A stretch of DNA of 64,000 nt from Closterium sp. NIES-65. Taxonomy: Eukaryota > Streptophyta > Zygnematophyceae > Desmidiales > Closteriaceae. Each line of letters starts with the position of its first letter. The first letter of the stretch is position 1. Where the stretch lies: positions 1,247,001 to 1,311,000 of the forward strand of contig CANXME010000309.1 in the NCBI GenBank assembly GCA_948144175.1, written 5' to 3'. The notes beneath the pieces were generated by a model. It worked only from the letters and a program-made list of their open reading frames with translations, made no database searches and was not told the origin of the DNA. This document shows positions 41,371 to 54,400 of this stretch, piece by piece. Both the position numbers and the translations under genes were made by a program.

Positions 41371-42338
41371 TGTTAACGGGAATGGAGTGTTGGCCCCGCC
41401 CTCGCTTGGGCAACGCCGACGACTTGGTCGGATGTACGGGAGTAACAGCCGACCGTTCACAGTGGGAGAGCTGCTCGACAGGCTTCGTCGAGCTGCAGGG
41501 GACCGCTGTGGTGTTGCTGTCGACCAGGGAGCTCGACAGCTGCAACTGATTGGTCTGGGAGACGGGTGGGACGTCGACCAGGACCTGCAGCTCGACCGGG
41601 AGGTCTCCGGAGTATTCCGTCGACCTGCAGCTCGACCGGGAGGTCTCCGGAGCATCCCGTCGACCTGCAGCTCGACCGGAAGGTCTCCGGAGCATCCCGT
41701 CGACCTGCAGCTCGACAGGAAGGTCTCCGAGCATCCCGTCGACCTACAACTCGACCGGGAGGTCTCCGCGGCATCCCTTCGACCTGCAGTTCGACCGGGA
41801 GGTCGACGGAGCAGTCTGTCGACCTGACAAGTGAACAGCGGTCGACGAGGGGAGCTTGGTGCCAACCGCTGACTGTTCCGGTCGACGGAAGGGGTCTGTC
41901 GACCAGGGGGTAGCTCGACGGGAGTTGTGGTCGACCAGAAGGTGCGCACACCTGCGAGCGTGCGCACTGGTGTGTTCTACGGGGCAACGCTGGACAGCCG
42001 CTCTGCTGCAGCGTTGGCACGCCGTCGACCTGCTCTGCTGGCACGTCGCCCTTCTGCAGTGCTGGCGCGGCTCCTCTACGCAACGCTGGCAGGCGGTCGA
42101 CCGAGCTGTGCTGGCGGTCGACCAGGCTAGCTGCAGGGTTGCTAGGTGCCTGATGTAGTCATTCTGTCATTGCTTGTTCAATCATTATGTAATTTCGATT
42201 TTGCCTAGTGGAAACTCTTGCCGATTTCTCTCGTGAATGTGCAAGAACTAAGGAACCAATCAAAGCTACGATCATCTCTAGTAGTTCGTACCAACCCCCG
42301 TAGTCTAACTCACTACCGTTGTAGAGTGACTCTCCGCA
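41371..42338 (+). repeat. 5' LTR of copia element D
   Basis: 968 bp, rich in GTCGAC. It contains about six copies of a 38-40-bp unit GACCTGCAGCTCGACCGGGAGGTCTCCGGAGCATCCCGTC (about 41580-41820). Confidence 0.9.
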
Positions 42339-42854
42339 TGGTGCGGTGAGCGTGGACGGCCCCGCAGATTACCTTCACATAGGAGCCGAATTTTGCACCT
42401 ACTAAGTCGTTCGTAGGCCGGCAGCAGCGTTAGTCGCTATGGTCGACCCCGTAATTGATGCGGGCGTAGCGGACACCTTGGAGGCACGTTTGGCTGATGC
42501 GAGGAGACGCCACGCGGATGGCGAGTACGAGACGATCCCCATGGTGATCGCCAAGTTGGGCATCCGGTCGTAGTGGGCGACGGAACACCCTTCCCGTCCT
42601 GCTTCTCCTCGACCGGTGCGCAACGAATGTGGCGTCGACGACGAGGTCGACGGTGGTGCACGAGTCAGCGGCAGCGAAGGCACGAGGCAGAGAGGGGTGA
42701 TCAAGGTTGACGGTGGTGTCGACGGAATCCAGGCGCGAGTGCAACGGTCGACGGCAGCTGCAGGCAGCTCGCGTGCCGACATCGATCTTCGACGTCACTC
42801 TCCTCTACGAAGCGGTGGGGGGCTCTTGGCGACGACGCATGTGGCGGCAGGCGG
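42339..42854 (+). other. leader and gag start of element D
   Basis: Sequence between the 5' LTR and the insertion point of element C. The primer site TGGTGCGGTG comes first. An ATG at 42439 opens a short frame M-V-D-P-V-I-D-A-G-V. The frame that later runs through the gag domain crosses the insertion point, so gag begins in this interval or just after. Confidence 0.6.
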
Positions 42855-42859
42855 GATTG

Positions 42860-42991
42860 TGAGAAGAAGTGAACGAGAATGGATGAACTATGAATGAATT
42901 GAGTACAAATATGAAACCCTAATTGGGTTGTACCCCCTATGGGATACCCCACTATAGCCTACACAAATAAGTAAGCTGTAATGTTCTGACA
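42860..42991 (-). repeat. 3' LTR of copia element C
   Basis: 132 bp, plus-strand TGAGAAGAAGTGAACG...ATGTTCTGACA, bordered inward by CACCCCCATAGGC. Confidence 0.92.
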
Positions 42992-43203
42992 CACCCCCAT
43001 AGGCAAAGTGGGGGAGAACAAGGGGTCACAAGACCAGTCAAGCAAAGCAAAACAAAGCTCAGGGTGGATCACAAAGTCACCACACATTCCGAGCGCAAGG
43101 TCAAGGGCCACAAGGCCAGTTCGCATGCAAGATCATATACAGAGATATACAAGAGTCAAGCAAGCAAGAGAAAGAGTATATATAGGTCAAGGTACAAGCA
43201 AGG

Positions 43204-46200
43204 TCAAAAAGTGAGCAAGTGAGGCAAGACAGGCACAAGACCCAGCTGCGTGCAGCAACGCTGATGATCACAAGGAGCAAGTGCCTTGGTGAAGACATCA
43301 GCATTGTTGGCCTCAGAGGCCACGTACGCAAGTCGCAACTGTCCACGCTGCTGTAGCTCACGAGCAAGAAAGTAGCGGAGAGCAATGTGCTTTGTCCTGT
43401 GCTCCAGTCGCTGCTCTCGACACAAGGCCAGCATGGCCTTGCTGTCTACGTACAGGACTGGAGGAGAACGAGGCGGCTCTCCAAGGTCGGTCAGCAGGTA
43501 GGTGAGCCAGCGAAGCTCCTGAGCAGCCATAGCCCCGGCGTAGATCTCAGCCTCACAACTGGAGCCGAGAACAGAAGACGAGCGAGTAGCCCGCCACGAG
43601 ACAGAGCCGGAACCAAGGCCGAAGGTGTAACCCTGTGACGACCGCTGCGTAGCCTGGTCGTCAGCCCAAGAAGCGTCCGCGTGCCCAGTGAGGACCACTG
43701 GACTGCGCCCTCCAAGCACTAGCCCCATGCCCGACGTACTGCACAAGTAGCGCAACACCCTCTTCGCTGCAGCCATGTGCTCTGGTCGGTGTCTCCCAGG
43801 AGCAACATAGCGTGCGAGAATGCTGAGAGGGTATGCAAGGTCAGGTCGTGTGCAGGTCATCAGGTACATGAGGCAGCCAACAAGCTCTGCATACGGGCCA
43901 CTCGACTCTACGGACTCATCCGAAGGCAGAGCTGAGAGCGAGTGGCGAGTAGGCAGAGGAGTGGCCTGAGGCGAGGAGTACGTGAAGCCGAAGCGCTGAA
44001 GGACCTGCTGCACCATGTGTGACTGAGTCAGGGTAATGGTGCGGCGTGCTCTGTCTCGGGTGATCTGCAAGCCAAGGTAGCTGCGCAGTTCACACAAGTC
44101 AGTGCACGTGTGTCTCTTCTGCAGCTCGGACTTCACGTAGGCGAGTCCAGCAGTGTCCGCTGTGGCAAAGACCAAGTCGTCGACGTACACGAGGATGTAG
44201 AACGGCGGCAGAGAGGTGTCGGTGCGCAGAAACAGCGACGGGTCGGTAGTAGAAGGAGCAAACCCAAGTGCCGCAAGCGTAGTCCTCAGTGTGTCGTGCC
44301 ACTCACGTGGCGCCTGGCGGAAACCGTAGACTGGACGCCGGAGACTCCACTGGGTACCAGGAGGGAAAGACCCAGTGAAGCCAGGTGGGCGACGCAGCCA
44401 GATCTCCTCGTGCAGGCTACCCTGCAAGAAAGCTGTGCTGAAGTCGAGAGAGTGCAGCTCGTAGTCGCGGTGAGCAGCAACGTGCAGCAGTACCCGAAGA
44501 GTAGTCATCTTCGGGGTGGGGGAGAAGGTCTGAAAGTAGTCAACTCCCTGTCGCTGACTGAAGCCACGAGCCATGTAACGCGCCTTAAAGACAGGCGGAG
44601 AACCCGGCGGCCGCTTCACCCTGAAAATCCACATACCACTGACGATGTTCGCCCCAGGAGGGGGAACAGCGTCAACGTAGGTGCCTGTGGACTTCCAGGA
44701 AGCCATCTCTGCATCCATAGCTGCCTGCCACTGAGAGGAGTAGGGACCCTCTATCGCCTCCGCGTAAGAGCGCGGAGTCGGGATGTCTAGTGCATCCGGG
44801 TCTCCCTCAGGGGCGAGCAGTACAGACGCGAGATGAGGTGAAGCGGCGGCCAGACACTGGAACTCCTCCTGCCTGTCCTCAAGGACGTCCGTGCCTAGGG
44901 CACACTCACCCCCGATGGACGGAGGACAGGCAGACTCAGACTCAGCGACAAGACTAGCAGCGAAGTCTAGACGACAGCGTGCAGCAAAGTCGACAAGCTC
45001 AGTGACAAGGGAAGACGCAGCAGAAGACTCGAAGGAAGGGTCAGTGATAGCAGTAGCAAGGAGACGCGTGACAGTGGGACTGGCAGCACGAAGAGAGTCC
45101 AAATCCGGGTCGGCAAGAGCAGGAAGAGAGGAAGCAGGAGGAGAAGGCAAAGGGGCACGCAGAGGAGCTGTGGACGGACGCAGAGACATCCGGTGCGTGC
45201 CAGGGACAGGAGGAGGACGCTGACGTGAACCGCGACCACTAGTGCGAGCAGTGCGAACAGGCGACGCAGGACGAGACGCAGGCTCACGACGCTCAGTAAG
45301 ACCTCCAGTCGGACCAGCGTAGGGAGAAGGAGCAGGCAAAGGGAAGGCAGGCTGTAGCTGTAACTGGGACAGGACTGGCTGTGGACCCTCTAAGGGAGGA
45401 GGAGGAGGACCAGGAGAAGGTGTCAGACCAAGAACCTGCTGCAGAAGCGGAAAGAAGTACGGTCGGGGCCGCGTGGCGACGCCAGAAACAGCAGGGACAG
45501 CACCAGTACCTCCAGCAGGAGTACCCGCTCCAGCAGCACCTCCAGCAGCACCTCCAGCACCCCCAGCAGCACCAGGAGCACTGCCAGTCGAACCGCCAGC
45601 AGTAGTCTCAGCGCCAACACCCACAGTAGTACCAGCTCCAGGAGAACCCTCAGGCCCAGCAGCTCCAGCACCCACAGCACGAGCACCTCCGGGACGCGCG
45701 GCAGCAGCACCCTCTGCAGCCGAAGAACCTCCAGCACCCGCACCACGCCTCCAGCGCCGGGCAAACCACTCACGCAGCTCCTGTGGGGAGAGTGGCTCTC
45801 GGCGAGACGAAGCACCTCCAGGCGGAGAACCTCCAGGCTCAGCACCCTCAGGCAAAACACCGCCAGGCGGAGCACCCCAAGTCTCAGCACCTCAAGGCTC
45901 AGCACCCCCAGGCTCAGCACCCCCAGGCTCAGTACCCCCAGGCTCAGCACCCCCAGTCTCAGCACCCCCAGGCTCAGCACCCCCAGGCTCAGCACCCCCA
46001 GGCTCAGTACCCCCAGGCTCAGCACCCCCAGACTCAGCACCCCCAGGCTCAGCACCCCCAGACTCCGCACCCCCAGGCTCAGCACCCTCAGGCTCAGCTC
46101 CCGCAGCAGCACCAGAGTCACCAGTGACCTCGACAGGCTCGACCGCGTCTACCTGGGACACACCTGAAGGGGCAGGACCCTGAGGCGGGAGGGGGTCTAC

Positions 46201-48089
46201 CGGGGGGGGACCTGGTACCAAGAAGAGCGGGGGCGGGGGAAGGGAAGGAGTGCAGTAGGGGAAGAGGCGGTAGTAGGGTACCGACTCATCGAACGTGACG
46301 TCCTAGGAGGAAAGAACACGTCGAGAGGTGGGGTGGTAGAACTGCCACCCAGGGGCGTCGGGGGGGAAGCCCAGGAAGACGCAGGGAGAAGCGCGAGGGG
46401 ACAGCTTGTCCGCAGACAAGTCGCGGACAAACGCCCGAGATCCCCAGACCCGGAACGCCGACGCATCGCCAACCTTCCCCGTCCACAGCAGGGCTGGGGA
46501 GGTCTCCGGCCTGGAGACTCTGGGGTGGAGGTTGATCTGATGCGCCGCGTACCTGACCGCAAACGGCCACAGAAAATGGGGGGCAGCCGCATGCATCATA
46601 GACGTACGAGCGACGTCCATGACCATGCCAATGCGGCGCTCTGCAATCCCATTTTGCTGCGGTGAGTCCGGAAGCGTGAAGGTCTGCCAGATGCCTCGCG
46701 CACGACAGAAGGCACGCAGAAGGCCAGAGGAGAACTCTCCGCCTCTGTCCGAGTGCAGACGCAACACAGGAAAGTCCGAGCCAAAGCTCTGCCTGAGCTG
46801 GAGACGAGCTGCGCGGATCCAGTCGATCAGCACCTCAGTGACATCACCCTTGCTGCGCAAGGGGAAGACTGTGGTGTAACGCGAGTAGTCGTCAACCACC
46901 AACAGGAAGTAGCGCTCGTGACCGAGTCCACGGACGCGGGCAGGGCCCCACACGTCCATGTGAAGTGTCTGCAACGGAGCCTCTGTCGGAGGAAACTGGG
47001 AGGAGTGAGGGGCAGCACGCTGGCGCCCCTCGACACAGGGGACACAGGCAGGGCCAGGGCCCTGAGGAAGGGGAGGGAGGGACCAGGGGAGACCAGACAC
47101 AAGAAGACAAGAGGCCATGCCTCTGAGCCGAAGCAGAGAGGGGTGGCCAAGGCGGTGGTGCCAGAGGAGAGTCTCGTGAGACAGACGGCGACACGAACAG
47201 GGGGCAGACTCAGGACCAGACCTGGACGCTGCAGCAAACACCTGACCAGACGAAGGGACTCGACCCGACTCAGCACTGGGAGGAGAAGCAGTTGTCAGTG
47301 TGTACAGGCTCGACCCTGGCTGACGTCTAAACGTAGCCAGGTGGCGACCTGTGCTAGCCTCTGTGCAGTGTGTCACCCGCTGACGAGCAGGAGTGAACTG
47401 GTGGACCCCCACATCCTGTAGGTCAACACCACTCACCAGGTTCGTAGAGAACGAGGGGAGGTAAAGACCAGTCAGGGTGCCAGAGGGAGCCGCCGGACAC
47501 GGGAGGACTGTGGAGAAACGAGACAGGACAGGACCCCTAGAGGGGTCAGCCAGGGACACCACAACCGGCCGACTAAGCGACGTGAGAGTGGTGCGGTCCC
47601 GAAAGAAGGAGCGAGACGCCCCAGAGTCAAGGGTGAAGGAGGCAGAAGCCGACACAGTACCTGAGAGGGCAGACTCACTAGCACCTGAGAGCACAGACGC
47701 ACTGGCACCTAGAGCAACAGCCTCACTGGCACCTGACACAGCAGTACCAATGCCCGGGTCGGGCGGAAAGCACCGGTAACACTCACCATAATCACTAACA
47801 GTCACAGCATACATGGCAGCAAGGATGGCATCAAAGTCAAGATCAAACACAGCTACACCAGCCCTAGACAGCTCTCCCCAGCGGGGGATCTCAGAGGCCT
47901 CCGGAAACTGATGGTGCCAAGCGTCGGTCAGGCGGGCAAAGCAGCGGCGAGCGGTGTGGGTGCCCCCACACTGCTCACCCGCGCGGTCGCCGGTCCGAAG
48001 GACGTAGGCGCAGGGACCGAACGCCCCACCACGCTGACGCTGCGAGTACCACTCACGGAGCTGCTGAGGGGCGGGAACGTTGCGAGAGC

Positions 48090-48121
<32 letters not shown>

Positions 48122-49172
48122 CCACCCCCAGTGCCACTCCTCTGGGACGAGCCACTCCGACCACCTCCACCACCGCCACCCCCGCCTCCGCCGCCACCGC
48201 CGCCACCGCCACCCTCGCCCCCGCCGCTCCCACTGCCTCCTCCGCCACCACCTCCGCCGCCACCGCCGCCTCCACCGCCGCCACCAGGACCTCCACCCCC
48301 GCCTCCACCCCCACCGCCACCCCCACTCCCCCGCCGCCCCCACCTCCTCCGCCACCGCCCGCGCTAGCTCCACCCGCTCCCTTGCCCCCCTTGCTCCTGC
48401 CAGAGCGGCGCCTACCGCTGGGGGCAGACGCCGCACCGACCGACTCTAAACCAACGAGGTCGGCCGCAGCAGCAGAGGCGACAGAGGGTAGCAGGGGGGA
48501 AGGAGAACACCCCTCAAAGATGGGGGTGCGCGGGTCACCACGAGAGGCCCCTACAGCGACTATGCTCTTCTCGGCCGCTAGGAGGGACTTCTCAAGGAGG
48601 TCGACAGTGAGGGTGGTGGGACAGACAGAGAGAAACTGGTCCCTAACAGCACGAAGGGACTCAGGGAGACGGGTGACTAGAAAGTAGAGGGTGATGTACA
48701 TAGGAGGGGGGTTTTCAGCGAGGAAGGCAGCAGGAAGAGCAGCTCGGTAGCGAGTGTCACTAGCGCGAAGGTGGGTAAAGAGGTCAGTGACTGTGGGAAA
48801 GGCAGCAAGGTCAGGGAAGAGGAACGGTAGCATGAGGCGGCTCAGTGTAGCAGTGGAAGGGGAGGAGTAGCGCGCAACTACAGCGTCGTACAAGGCCTGA
48901 GCGGTCTTGCACTGACTAAAGTGTGCACGCTCGGAGGAAGGGAGGTGGCGACGCATAGCAAGACGTGCAGCAGCATCGCGTGTGGCCCACTTGGAGCGAA
49001 CAGTGGGGTCAGCATCAGTAGGAGGGGCAGGGACAGCGCCAGAGACAAAGTCAAAGAGAGAGACCTCATCTATCGCATCACACAGTAAGTACAGCTGCAG
49101 GTCCTCAATCCAGACAGCAAAGTCAATGGCGCGACCCTCAGCGTCAAAAGTCAGGACACTGGGGGTGGCCAT
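43204..49172 (-). mobile_element. copia gag and pol region of element C
   Basis: Gag opens at 49172 with M-A-T-P-S-V-L-T-F-D. A glycine-rich tract (about 48150-48390) and a knuckle-like end near 47960 follow. Protease L-D-S-G-A-S lies near 47630, integrase H-H-R-L-G-H-P near 47150 and P-Q-Q-N-G-I-A-E-R near 46650. The E-P-G-G-A linker occupies 45840-46110. RT Y-V-D-D-L-V lies near 44190, RNase H D-A-S-W-A-D-D near 43670, and the closing A-D-V-F-T-K-A near 43300. This is the best preserved minus-strand copy, with a few breaks. Confidence 0.9.
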
Positions 49173-49309
49173 TGTAGCAGCTGACAGTCTCACCGGGCAG
49201 GAAGGGTCGGGTAGCAGAACAGGAGTTGCGCCGGTCGGGTAGCAACAACACGGCAACACGGCAGCACAGCAGCTGCGCCGGTCCAGGAGCCCCACAGGAG
49301 CAGAAGATC

Positions 49310-50170
49310 GGCTCCTCGGGCGGCTCGGGCGGCTCGGGCGGCTCGGGCGGCTCAGGCGGCTCGGGCGGCTCGAGCGGCTCGGGCGGCACGGGCGGCGTGG
49401 GCGGCTCGGGCGGCTCGGGCGGCGTGGGCGTCTCGCGGACGGCTCGCGGGCGGCTCGCGGGCGGCTCAGAGGCGGCAGCACGGGCGGCTGGTGCGGCTCG
49501 TGGACAGCTGCACGGGCGGCTGGGGCGGCGAGCGGGCGGCTCACGGGCGGCTGCACGGGCGGCCGAGGCGGCTCACGGGCGACTGGGGCGGCTGCACGGG
49601 CTGCTGGGGCGGCTCGCAGGCTGCTCACGGGCGGCTGCACTGGCGGCCGCACGGGTAGGTGCACGGGCGGGTGCACGGGCGGCCGCACGGGTAGGTGTAC
49701 GGGCAGGAGCACGGGCGGGTACACGGGCGGGTGCACGGGCGGGCACACGGGCGGCTGCACGGGCTGCTCGTCGGGCGGCGCTAGGGCGGCGCGTGGGCGG
49801 CGCTAGGGCGGCGCGTGGGCGGCGCGTTGGGCAGCGCGACGGGCGGCGTTAGGGCAGGCAGCGGGCAGCGCGACGGGCGGCGCGTTGGGCAGCGCGACGG
49901 GCGGCGCGTTGGGCAGCGCGACGGGCGGCGCTAGGGCGGCTGCACGGGCAGCGCGACGGGCTGCGCTAGGGCGGCGCGTTGGGCGGCGCTAGGGCGGCGC
50001 GTCGGGCAGCGCGTCGTGCGGCGCTAGGCTGGCGCGTCGAGCGGCGCTAGGGCGGCGCTAGGGCAGCGCGTCGGGCAGCGCTGTGGGCGGCGCGTCGGGC
50101 GGCTAGCGCTAGAGCAGGCAGCGGACGGGCGCTAGGGCGCTAGGGGCGGCGCTCACGTTCGAGGGCGGGC
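49310..50170 (-). repeat. minisatellite leader of element C
   Basis: Runs of GGCGGCTCGG (49315-49430), CACGGGCGGCTGCACGGGCGG (49480-49760) and GGCGGCGCTAGGGCGGCGCGT units of 10-20 bp (49770-50130). Non-coding leader between primer site and gag. Confidence 0.8.
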
Positions 50171-50261
50171 GGTGCGCTAGCGGCTAGGGCAGAAAAAAAA
50201 AGGACGTTTCGAGGTGGTGGGCCCTAAGCACAGGTCCCACAGGGGAACCTGCTCGATACCA

Positions 50262-50393
50262 TGAGAAGAAGTGAACGAGAATGGATGAACTATGAATGAA
50301 GTGAGTACAAATATGAAACCCTAATTGGGTTGTACCCCCTATGGGATACCCCACTATAGCCTACACAAATAAGTAAGCTGTAATGTTCTGACA
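50262..50393 (-). repeat. 5' LTR of copia element C
   Basis: 132 bp, nearly identical to 42860-42991, followed by the GATTG duplication and the resumed gag sequence of element D. Confidence 0.92.
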
Positions 50394-50398
50394 GATTG

Positions 50399-51420
50399 CA
50401 CCGGCGTATGGCTACTTCAAGTTCTCGCCAGACCGGATCACCATCGCACCGCTGCAAGGTCGACGGGACCTCATCACCTGGAGGGAGTCAATCGAACCTC
50501 AGCTGGAGGTCGCCGGGCTGAAGGGCTTCGCCGACTGCAAAGTGCCAATTCCGCCCGTGGACGATGTCAAGCTGCGCGGGGAGTTTCAAGCGGCTCACTT
50601 GCTCACCTTCATGGTCATCTCGAGGTGCTGCTCACCGGTGGTGCAGCTGGCGCTCAGGAGCTTTCGAGAGCGACTCGATGCTGGTCACTAGGCATGGCAC
50701 TTCATCATGTTGACGTACCAGGTCAGGGACGACCTGTACATCAGGCAGCTGGAGGAGAAGATGACTCACATTTGGATGGGCGAGCAGGATTCGGCGACGG
50801 ATTATTGCAACCGCGCTCAATGGATCCTGGCTGAGATGCGGATGGCGGGCGCCAAGTACTCGACGGCGTCCTACATCACCCACATCGTCAAGGGCTTGCC
50901 GCGCAGCTACAATCTCATGAAGAGGATGATGATGGTGGCCGGCACGCGTGAGTCCCTCGATGAGGACTCCATCACCAGCTACATTCTTCAAGATGAGGCG
51001 ATGCAGGAGGCCGAACAGCCCACAGAGCTTCTTCCGCAGGCAAACTACGCTGCATCGACGAAGCTGAATCAGCAGCAAGGGCAGTGCGGGAAGCCGGGCG
51101 GAGGTGGTAGCGGAGGTGGGCAGTCGACGAAGGACGTCGACGAGAAGCGGTCAACGCGGGACAAGGGTCGACGAGGTGGTGGTGGTTGACGGCGGGAGTG
51201 CTGGATCTGCGGCGACCCCGACCATCTCTCCTTCGAGTGCCCCGACTGCGATGACAGCGACGAGGACGACAACAAGGGAGGCCGTAGTCGATCGGCCAGT
51301 CGTCGCCCCCGTCGAGATGAGAAGCCGCGCAAGGAGAAGCAAGCGTCGAAGAGACGTCGTCGACGAAGGACGTCGACAGCTCCAGCGGCAAGAGTCGAGG
51401 CGACGGAGAGGCGTCGTGCT
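50399..51420 (+). mobile_element. copia gag region of element D
   Basis: It resumes after element C. A capsid-like domain of the type W-R-E-S-I-E-P-Q-L...D-Y-C-N-R-A-Q-W-I is followed by a basic region and a canonical zinc knuckle C-W-I-C-G-D-P-D-H-L-S-F-E-C (about 51200-51240, spacing C-x2-C-x4-H-x4-C). This is the ordinary copia form, unlike the stretched form in elements 2, A and B. A few breaks are present. Confidence 0.85.
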
Positions 51421-51422
51421 CG

Positions 51423-54400
51423 ATGGTCGGCGTGGTGGAGCCGACGGTCTCGCTGGCGCCGAAGGCTAGAGAGGACTTCCGGGCGGTGGCGGCAGCAGTG
51501 CAGGCCAAACCGATGTCGGTGCTGCTCGACAGCGGATGCTCCCACCACCTGATGGGGACGAAGGCGGTTTTCATCGACATGGGGCCAAGCAACGGTGTGA
51601 AGCATGTGCGTGGATTCAACGGGGCACTGCAGCCTGTCGAGGGTCGCGGAACCGTCACTCTACAGGGGGAGGCCGGCAAGCGGGTCCTCATCCCCGACGT
51701 GCTCTACGTTCTGGGCGTTCAGGCGAACCTGCTGTCAGCCGGCCAACTGAAGGAGAGCGGAGTGCAGCTACAGGGCGACGGCGACGAGATGCTGCTTGTC
51801 ACCGCGACCGGGGAGGTGCTCGGTCGAGCACGCTACACCGGACGTGTTCTCTGCACCGACCTTTGCCCCTGCTCGACGCATTCGACGTCGACCGAGGTGG
51901 TGGCTCTGCGGACGATCGTCTCGGCGACAAAGACGACCACTGCCCTGTTGCATGTGAGGCTCGCGCACGTCGGCGTCGACACAATCAAGAGCTCGGCGAA
52001 GCATGAAGTTGCCGTTGGGCTTGACATCACGCCGTCGTCCGGAGCAGATCCGCCGTGTGTCTCGTGCGTCGGAGGGAAGCTGGCGCGGCATACCTTCCTC
52101 GACAAGGGCTCGGACGCCGAGGAAGCATTGGCTGTCGTGCACGTTGACTTGTGCGGGCCATTTCGGGTGGCTGCCAAGGATGGCAACTTGTATTTCCTGC
52201 TGCTGAAGGATCGCCATACTCGGTTCGTGAGGGCAATGCCGGTCGCTAAGAAGAGCGACGTGCTACGGGAGTTCGAGAAGTGGCTGGTGCTTGTGGAACG
52301 ACAGACGAAGAAGTCGGTGCTGTCACTTCGCTCCGATCAAGGAGGGGAGTTCCTCGGCAAGGCGTTCACCGACTTCGTCGTCGGGAAGGGCATCGTCCAC
52401 GACCTGACGTGCCCCTACACTCCGCAGCAGAATGGGATGGCTGAGCGGGAGATGCGCACGGTCGTCGAGTCCGTGCGGACGATGCTGCTGCACATGGGCG
52501 TGCAACATCACTCGTGGCACCTTGCTCTTCGACAGGCGGTCTGGGTGCGCAACTGGTTGGAGCAGTCGACGACGCCGCCGAGGACGACTCCGTACCAGCT
52601 GCTGACCGGGACGAAGCCTGACCTCACGCTGGCGCGGGTGTGGGGCTGCATGGTGCAGCTCATGGTTCCTGAGCAGCTGCGCGGTGGGAAGCTGGCGCCG
52701 AAGGCTCGCTAGGGGCTTCACCTAGGTGTGTCGCCGGAGAGCAAGGGTTGGGAGGTGCTCGACCTGACCGACAACAAGGTGGTCACGTCGGTCGAGGTGA
52801 TCTTCTACGAGACGCTGTCACTTGAGGTGTGGAAGGCGAAGTATGGGCTGGTGTTGGAGCGAACACAGGCGCACCCGCCGACGGACACCTCGACGGCGAC
52901 GATTCCGTTGCTCACCAAAGTCGACGAGCCTGCTGGTGAGGATGTTGTGGAGGTTCTTCCCCCTCCCCCTATCCTTGCTCCTCCGTTCTCCGTCGCAGAT
53001 CGGCCTGGGTCGTCACCTGTGTCGACCACCGACGATGAGGGGAGCCTTGAGGCGTCGCCTGTGGCGCCGGCCCATGGCATCGCCGGCGGTCGACAAGGTG
53101 CCAAGCTTGTCGACCAGGATGGGAAGCCGTTGGCGACAGGGGAGCAGCAGACAGGGGAGCCGGTCGAACAGGAGGCAACAGCAGCGGTGCAGCCGACAGG
53201 GGAGCAGCAGCCAAGGCGGTCGACAGGAGAGCTGTCGAAGTCAGCAGCAGACGAGCAGCCGGACAACGGGTCAAAGCAGCTGGTCGACGACAAGGACGTC
53301 GACGAGGAAGGGGAGCAGTCGGCGGGTGAGGACTCCACCGAAAGCGACGTGGTGGAAGTGCCGATCGAGCTGCGACGTGGTGGAAGTGCAGATCGTTGCT
53401 GATCACGAGGCCTGAGCTGCGACGCACAGGTCGAGCTCGACGGCCACCGGAGCGGCTAAGCTTCCACACCTGTCTACTGCCAGTTGTCTTCACCACGGTG
53501 TTTGACGAGGTCGATGAAGACCTGTTGTACGACGACGCCGAGGAGGATGAAGACCTGCCAGAGCTCGACCCCGACATGCATGCCGACCCCGAACACCGCT
53601 GGGGCATCGCCAGGATGACGGTGAAGGAGGCGCTGTCGAGCTAGAAGGGCGAGGCGGTGAAGGCCGCCATGGAAGAAGAGATTCGCAGCCTCATCGGCAT
53701 GGGCACTTGGGAGCTGGTCGAACGCCCACGTGGGGTGAACATCATGAAGAACCGGTGGGTGCTGACGACCAAGTACCGCATCGACGACACCGTCGAGCGC
53801 GAGAAGGCGAGGCTGGTCATGAAGGGCTTCACGCAGGTGTACGGTGCCGACTATGACGAGACGTACTCGCCGGTGAGCAGCTACGTCACACTGAGAATCT
53901 TCCTCAGCATCGTCGCCATCCTCGACCTCAACCTGATGCAGCTCGACATGAAGAACACTTTCCTGCAGAGCAAGCTCGACAGGGTGCTTTACATGTACCA
54001 GTCGGACTACTTCGACGATGGGACTGGCCGGGTGTGTAAGCTGATGAAGAGCCTCTACGGGCTAAAGCAGTCGCCGCGGCTGTGGTACAGGGCTCTCGAT
54101 AGTGTGCTGCTGGGCGCCGGCTGGAAGAAGAGCCAGGTCGACGAGGCGCTCTACTTCAAGGCCGGCGACGACAGAGTGACCTGCTGGGTGCTGGTCTACG
54201 TAGACGACCTGCTCGCCACCAGCAGCAGCACCGCGATGCTGAAGAAGTTGCTAGAGGCCGCCTTCGAGCTGCGTGAGATCTCGCCGGTGGTGAAGTACCT
54301 TGGGCTGGAGATCGTGCGCGACAGGCTGGCCAGGAAGCTGTGGCTGCACCAGCAGGGCTACGCCGAGAAGCTGCGCAGGCGCTTCATCGACGAGGAGCAG

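Larger units (their letters stand above)
42860..50393 (-). mobile_element. Ty1/copia element C, nested in element D
   Basis: Minus-strand element with 132-bp LTRs at 42860-42991 (3') and 50262-50393 (5') and a perfect target duplication GATTG (42855-42859 and 50394-50398). I see one difference between the LTRs, so it is young. The coding region is nearly whole, with few breaks. A primer site TGGTATCGAGCAGG (minus strand) abuts the 5' LTR. It is closely related to elements A and E. Confidence 0.93.
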
